Source: Bdellovibrionales bacterium
GTDB taxonomy: Bacteria > Bdellovibrionota > Bdellovibrionia > Bdellovibrionales > UBA1609
Length of the DNA: 64,000 nucleotides
Assembly (NCBI GenBank): GCA_027459485.1
Contig: DAIDIG010000001.1
Location: 62,001-126,000, forward strand
Reading direction: 5' to 3'
Position 1 is the first letter of the stretch, and each line of letters starts with the position of its first letter. A program made the position numbers and the translations under genes. The notes beneath the pieces are model-generated. The model did not search any database and was not told the origin of the DNA. It saw only the letters and a list, made by a program, of their open reading frames with translations. Positions 61,165 to 64,000 of this stretch are shown one piece after another.

Positions 61165-61956
61165 CTATCTCAACTGAGCGGTGGATCTCAACAACGCAGC
61201 GCATGTGTTTTGAAGCAAAATCCGCCGGGCCTCGACCGTTTCGCGAATATGCGGCTGCCACGTGGGGTGCGCCCCAGGTTTGAGCACATCCGTCACCAGC
61301 AAACCGGCTACAGTAGGAACTTTGAAGCAATTGCCCAAGGTGAAAAGGGTGGCGGTCTCCATATCCACAAGTTGGGCACCTTGTGCGTGGGCTTGGGCCA
61401 AACGGGCAGGGGTTTCGCAAAAAAGCGCACCGGTGCTCCATACTGTCTCGATCGCGACGACATTAGTATTTCTAGAGACCAAACCGTCGAGCTCGCCTGA
61501 ATTTTGCGGTCGTTCGATGCGGCGATTGTCATCTGGCAAATCCAGATATTGCGCGATCAATGAGGGCGCGGCGAGTGCCGCCGTCGGGAACACCACATGG
61601 CCGGGCTCGACCGTGTTGCCTCCGTCGCGCATCGAAGCCTCTTCGAATACAATGGCACCCGCTTGACCGAGCAAGATAAATTTTTGCGCGCCGTAATGAA
61701 GCGCCATTTCGAAATAAAATGCGAGCGAGGGCGACCCGAGGCCGAGGTTCGAAAGTACAGTCAATTCGTCGCCGAAGCGTGTGGCATGAGCGCCGAAAAA
61801 TGAATCTTTTGTTGCCGTCAATATCCCGATCGATTTGGGTACGGGTTGATTTAAAAAATTAAAAATCACAATTGGCGCGAGCCGTGTTTCATTGGTGGCC
61901 GCACCCAGTGCTTGCGCGAGACGGTCGGGAGTTATGAGCGCTTTCGTTTTGTTCAT
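61165..61956 (-). CDS. Nucleoside phosphorylase-superfamily protein
   Basis: 263 aa from the ATG at 61956. FILLGQAGAI, TVEPGHVVFP and VDMETATLFTLG (the xMExA ribose-binding motif) with LLVTDVL place it in the PNP_UDP_1 superfamily, close to uridine phosphorylase in layout. The GTG or ATG upstream would add residues with no support. Adjacent cystathionine synthase makes S-adenosylhomocysteine or methylthioadenosine metabolism an attractive possibility, but uridine or purine nucleosides fit equally well. Confidence 0.78.
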   Translation of the reverse strand: MNKTKALITPDRLAQALGAATNETRLAPIVIFNFLNQPVPKSIGILTATKDSFFGAHATRFGDELTVLSNLGLGSPSLAFYFEMALHYGAQKFILLGQAGAIVFEEASMRDGGNTVEPGHVVFPTAALAAPSLIAQYLDLPDDNRRIERPQNSGELDGLVSRNTNVVAIETVWSTGALFCETPARLAQAHAQGAQLVDMETATLFTLGNCFKVPTVAGLLVTDVLKPGAHPTWQPHIRETVEARRILLQNTCAALLRSTAQLR

Positions 61957-62057
61957 ACAAAGAAAATTTACCAACCGTGCAATGCTCGTCACAAGAAGTG
62001 ACTGATCAATTGACAGAAATTGAAAATTTGACAGTCGCGAGCCCTATGCGGCGGAGT

Positions 62058-62063
62058 TATAAT
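62058..62063 (+). promoter_or_regulatory. Consensus -10 box (TATAAT) close to the start of the protease gene
   Basis: TATAAT ends eight bases before the ATG at 62072, which would give a near-leaderless transcript. Two TTGACAG copies lie upstream at 62010 and 62028, but the nearer is 24 bases away, too far for a standard promoter. Confidence 0.35.
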
Positions 62064-62071
62064 CTGAAGGC

Positions 62072-63007
62072 ATGAAGGTGCTAAAGGTTTCACTATTTTT
62101 CAGCCTAATTATCGTCGGCGCTTTGATGAATTGTGGCTGTGATTCTGTATTTGATTTGTACCCTCCCCACGGCGAAATATATTATTACGAAGCGCCGTCG
62201 CCAGCCGAAGCTCAAAAGATGGCGAGAGAAGCCACCGTAGACTGCCAGTCGTTCTCTTCGTGTTCGTCGTCCGTCGGCCTTCTGACCGGCAATACCGGAG
62301 CAAATGCGTACCAGTGCACAGCATTTTTGGTGGCACCACAGATCGCCATCACCAACAGCCATTGTATCCCCCGCGATTTGGCGGCGGCGGGCAGCGATTG
62401 CTCGAATCGGATTTGGTTGCATTTTCCTGAGACATCAGAATATTTGGCGACCTCGGCCAAATGCTCACGTGTAATCGAAGCGACGACTTTGATCGGCCTG
62501 CGCGATTCATCACTGGGCGAAACGTATAGTAAGCTTCAGCCTGATTTTGCCGTGATCGAGTTAGACCGACCGGTCAATCGCTCGGTGATACCGATTAGTC
62601 GCGATGGCTTTCAAAATGAACGCAATTACACGATCGATAAAGTGGACCCGGTGCCAGGCTACAGTCACATTAAAGGCCGCCTGGTATCGATCGAATGCAC
62701 CGCCAAATACGGCGACGCGCCCGCTTCGCAGTTCAACAGTTCAAATATTTTTTTCGATAACTGTGACGTGGTTTCGGGCAACTCGGGTTCGCCTGTGCGG
62801 GATGGTGCCGGTGCCGCCCACGGCGTGGTGCAGGCGATTTCGGTGCCGACCGACGCTCTGTCGCAAACGCGAGATCCGCTGAAGCAATTCGAAATTATGG
62901 CCAAAGCCCCGCGCATGGGCACGAATTTTGCGTGTTTAAATTTGCCCGCTGTTGTTGGCGCCCCTGAAATGCCGTCGACTTGTGGAGCTTTGTCAGCGTC
63001 TCGCTAA
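62072..63007 (+). CDS. Exported trypsin-like serine protease
   Basis: 311 aa. The catalytic triad is visible: His97 in ITNSHC, Asp158 in PDFAVIELD and Ser238 in SGNSGSPV, the chymotrypsin-fold V8/trypsin pattern. The signal peptide ends ALMNCGCDS, so the protein is probably a lipoprotein, again with Asn before the first Cys; the second Cys has Gly before it. Four or more Cys in the mature part may form disulfides. Probably active in the periplasm or outside the cell. Confidence 0.85.
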   Translation: MKVLKVSLFFSLIIVGALMNCGCDSVFDLYPPHGEIYYYEAPSPAEAQKMAREATVDCQSFSSCSSSVGLLTGNTGANAYQCTAFLVAPQIAITNSHCIPRDLAAAGSDCSNRIWLHFPETSEYLATSAKCSRVIEATTLIGLRDSSLGETYSKLQPDFAVIELDRPVNRSVIPISRDGFQNERNYTIDKVDPVPGYSHIKGRLVSIECTAKYGDAPASQFNSSNIFFDNCDVVSGNSGSPVRDGAGAAHGVVQAISVPTDALSQTRDPLKQFEIMAKAPRMGTNFACLNLPAVVGAPEMPSTCGALSASR

Positions 63008-63015
63008 ACAAAACT

Positions 63016-63681
63016 CTAATCGGGAGTTACCCGCTGATAGTCGGGCACGACAACCTGAGGTCGTCGCCGGTTGGCTGGGCCCCAGCCTTTGTACAACTGC
63101 TGGCGCGGCCGAATGTAAAAGAAGTAAAATAGTATGCCGGCAAAGGCGCCGCCGAGATGTGCGCCATGACCGATCGGCAAACCGCCGCCGTGCGCTTGCG
63201 CGACGAGCCCCCAAACATCCAGGCCCATGAATGCAATGGCTCCAATGAGCGCAGGGATCGGGATGAGACCTAATATGTAAAGCCGCAGCCGCGGGAACAT
63301 AAGCGCAAAGACAAGGACTAGGCCCGAAATCGCGCCCGATGCGCCGAGCGCCGCCTGATCGGGTTGATGCAAAATATAGTTTGAAACCATCGCGTGCACG
63401 AATGAGCTGATCACGCCGCAGCTTAGATACATAATAATGAAAAGGCGCCGCCCGAGAACTTTTTCAAGCACCATCCCGAAACTGTAGAGAACGTACATAT
63501 TGATGAGAATGTGCCAGACTGCGAAGTGAGAAAAAACGGCAGTGAGAAGTGTCCAGTACCGCCCGGCCGCAAGCGCCTTCCAGCTGATCAAGAAATTCGA
63601 CACCATAAAGGTCGAATTTTCGCCCAATGCGTGCCACATGAAGAAAACGAGTATGTTTAGAAAAATAAGCGTGCGAACCAT
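63016..63681 (-). CDS. Rhomboid family intramembrane serine protease
   Basis: 221 aa with six hydrophobic helices. The catalytic Ser115 is in LGASGAISG and His175 in GHGAHLGGAFAG. HILINMYVLYSFG provides the conserved His and Asn of the second helix. Rhomboids cut single-pass membrane proteins within the bilayer. The substrate is unknown. It lies eight bases from the stop of the convergent trypsin-like gene. Confidence 0.92.
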   Translation of the reverse strand: MVRTLIFLNILVFFMWHALGENSTFMVSNFLISWKALAAGRYWTLLTAVFSHFAVWHILINMYVLYSFGMVLEKVLGRRLFIIMYLSCGVISSFVHAMVSNYILHQPDQAALGASGAISGLVLVFALMFPRLRLYILGLIPIPALIGAIAFMGLDVWGLVAQAHGGGLPIGHGAHLGGAFAGILFYFFYIRPRQQLYKGWGPANRRRPQVVVPDYQRVTPD

Positions 63682-63772
63682 GTTGATATCAGCGTATCAG
63701 GAATTTTGTTGAAAGTCGCTCCTATCTGAACATAATAGGCCATGTGGCGCACCTTTGGCGGCCGGGGACTTA

Positions 63773-64000
63773 ATGAATTTTTCACCTATTCAATTCGATG
63801 CCGAAGCTCTCGAGACGATGATCGGAGGGCAAACTTTTTTAGATGTTCGCCGCCTGTCGATTCAAAATCGTGAGCAGGGGTGTTCATTTTTTAAAGCCTA
63901 CGGTTATGATGTGCAAAACGACGAAGATCTCAAAAAGCTCTGGGCCTACCACCGCAAAGCTGTCACTTATATTCAGGACGAACTTCTCTCGCCTGGCGAA
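63773..64000 (+). CDS. N-terminal part of an uncharacterised protein (runs off the window)
   Basis: The ATG at 63773 opens a frame that is still open at the window edge (76 codons). It begins MNFSPIQFDAEALETMIGGQ and contains FLDVRRLSI and FFKAYGYDVQNDEDLKKLW. The pattern recalls an uncharacterised family of delta-proteobacterial proteins (TIGR04552, from memory), but this is not verified. No signal peptide. The divergent partner is the rhomboid gene, with 91 bases between. Confidence 0.6.
   Translation, partial: MNFSPIQFDAEALETMIGGQTFLDVRRLSIQNREQGCSFFKAYGYDVQNDEDLKKLWAYHRKAVTYIQDELLSPGE

Overview
The window looks like the chromosome of a Gram-negative bacterium of the Bdellovibrionota (Bdellovibrio/Oligoflexia-like lineages). 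This is an inference, not a database result. The evidence is a medium-GC, tightly packed genome with many start/stop overlaps and many exported proteins: outer-membrane barrels, lipoproteins, and secreted metallo- and serine proteases. There are also lipoprotein-like signal peptides with Asn just before the Cys (FQNC, FNNC, MNC), an idiosyncratic haem operon (very short glutamyl-tRNA reductase, HemC fused to a reduced HemD), an aromatic amino acid hydroxylase and a eukaryotic-type cystathionine beta-synthase. No phage, insertion sequence, CRISPR array or rRNA was seen. One tRNA (His) is present.

Layout. 1-8.5 kb: end of purQ, purL, purF, then a polyphosphate module (ppk, SixA-like phosphatase, ppx) and an MFS transporter. 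8.7-14.4 kb: accessory envelope genes (barrel, nucleotidyltransferase and glycosyltransferase with overlapping divergent starts, an exported or anchored J-domain protein, a TMEM175-type channel, two AT-rich small exported proteins beside tRNA-His). 14.7-19.9 kb: a seven-gene minus-strand operon running cNMP-binding protein, AI-2E-type permease, membrane protein, mtnE, mtnD, mtnB, mtnC (methionine salvage). 19.9-20.6 kb: a 679-bp gap with strong RNA-like structure. 20.6-32.9 kb: exported proteases and lipoproteins, a coiled-coil protein ending in an alpha-crystallin domain, a protein with an internally duplicated PDEIW domain, and an aromatic amino acid hydroxylase. 33-41.7 kb: haem operon hemA-like, hemCD, hemL, histidine kinase, response regulator, hemE, hemY, hemH, most genes overlapping the next. 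41.7-45.2 kb: two tandem SPFH lipoproteins, a small barrel and a three-domain cytochrome-c-like protein.

45.2-51.2 kb is the most unusual part. It is a four-gene minus-strand operon whose products all carry export signals: a 575-aa lipoprotein, a 399-aa membrane or exported protein, a 405-aa exported protein with a repeated Cys motif, and a 665-aa dynamin-like P-loop GTPase with a Sec-type signal peptide and a C-terminal membrane hairpin. A divergent exported protein lies across a shared 258-bp intergenic region. A dynamin-like NTPase predicted outside the cytoplasm, with degenerate G3 and G4 motifs, is the best candidate here for an undescribed system.

52.4-64 kb: RNase HI with a C-terminal hybrid-binding domain, an EmrAB-type efflux pair, a receiver/HDOD/PAS-kinase signalling set, a DMT transporter overlapping tail-to-tail with a RimK-like ATP-grasp ligase, cystathionine beta-synthase with a nucleoside phosphorylase, an exported trypsin-like protease, a rhomboid protease and the start of an unidentified gene cut by the window edge.
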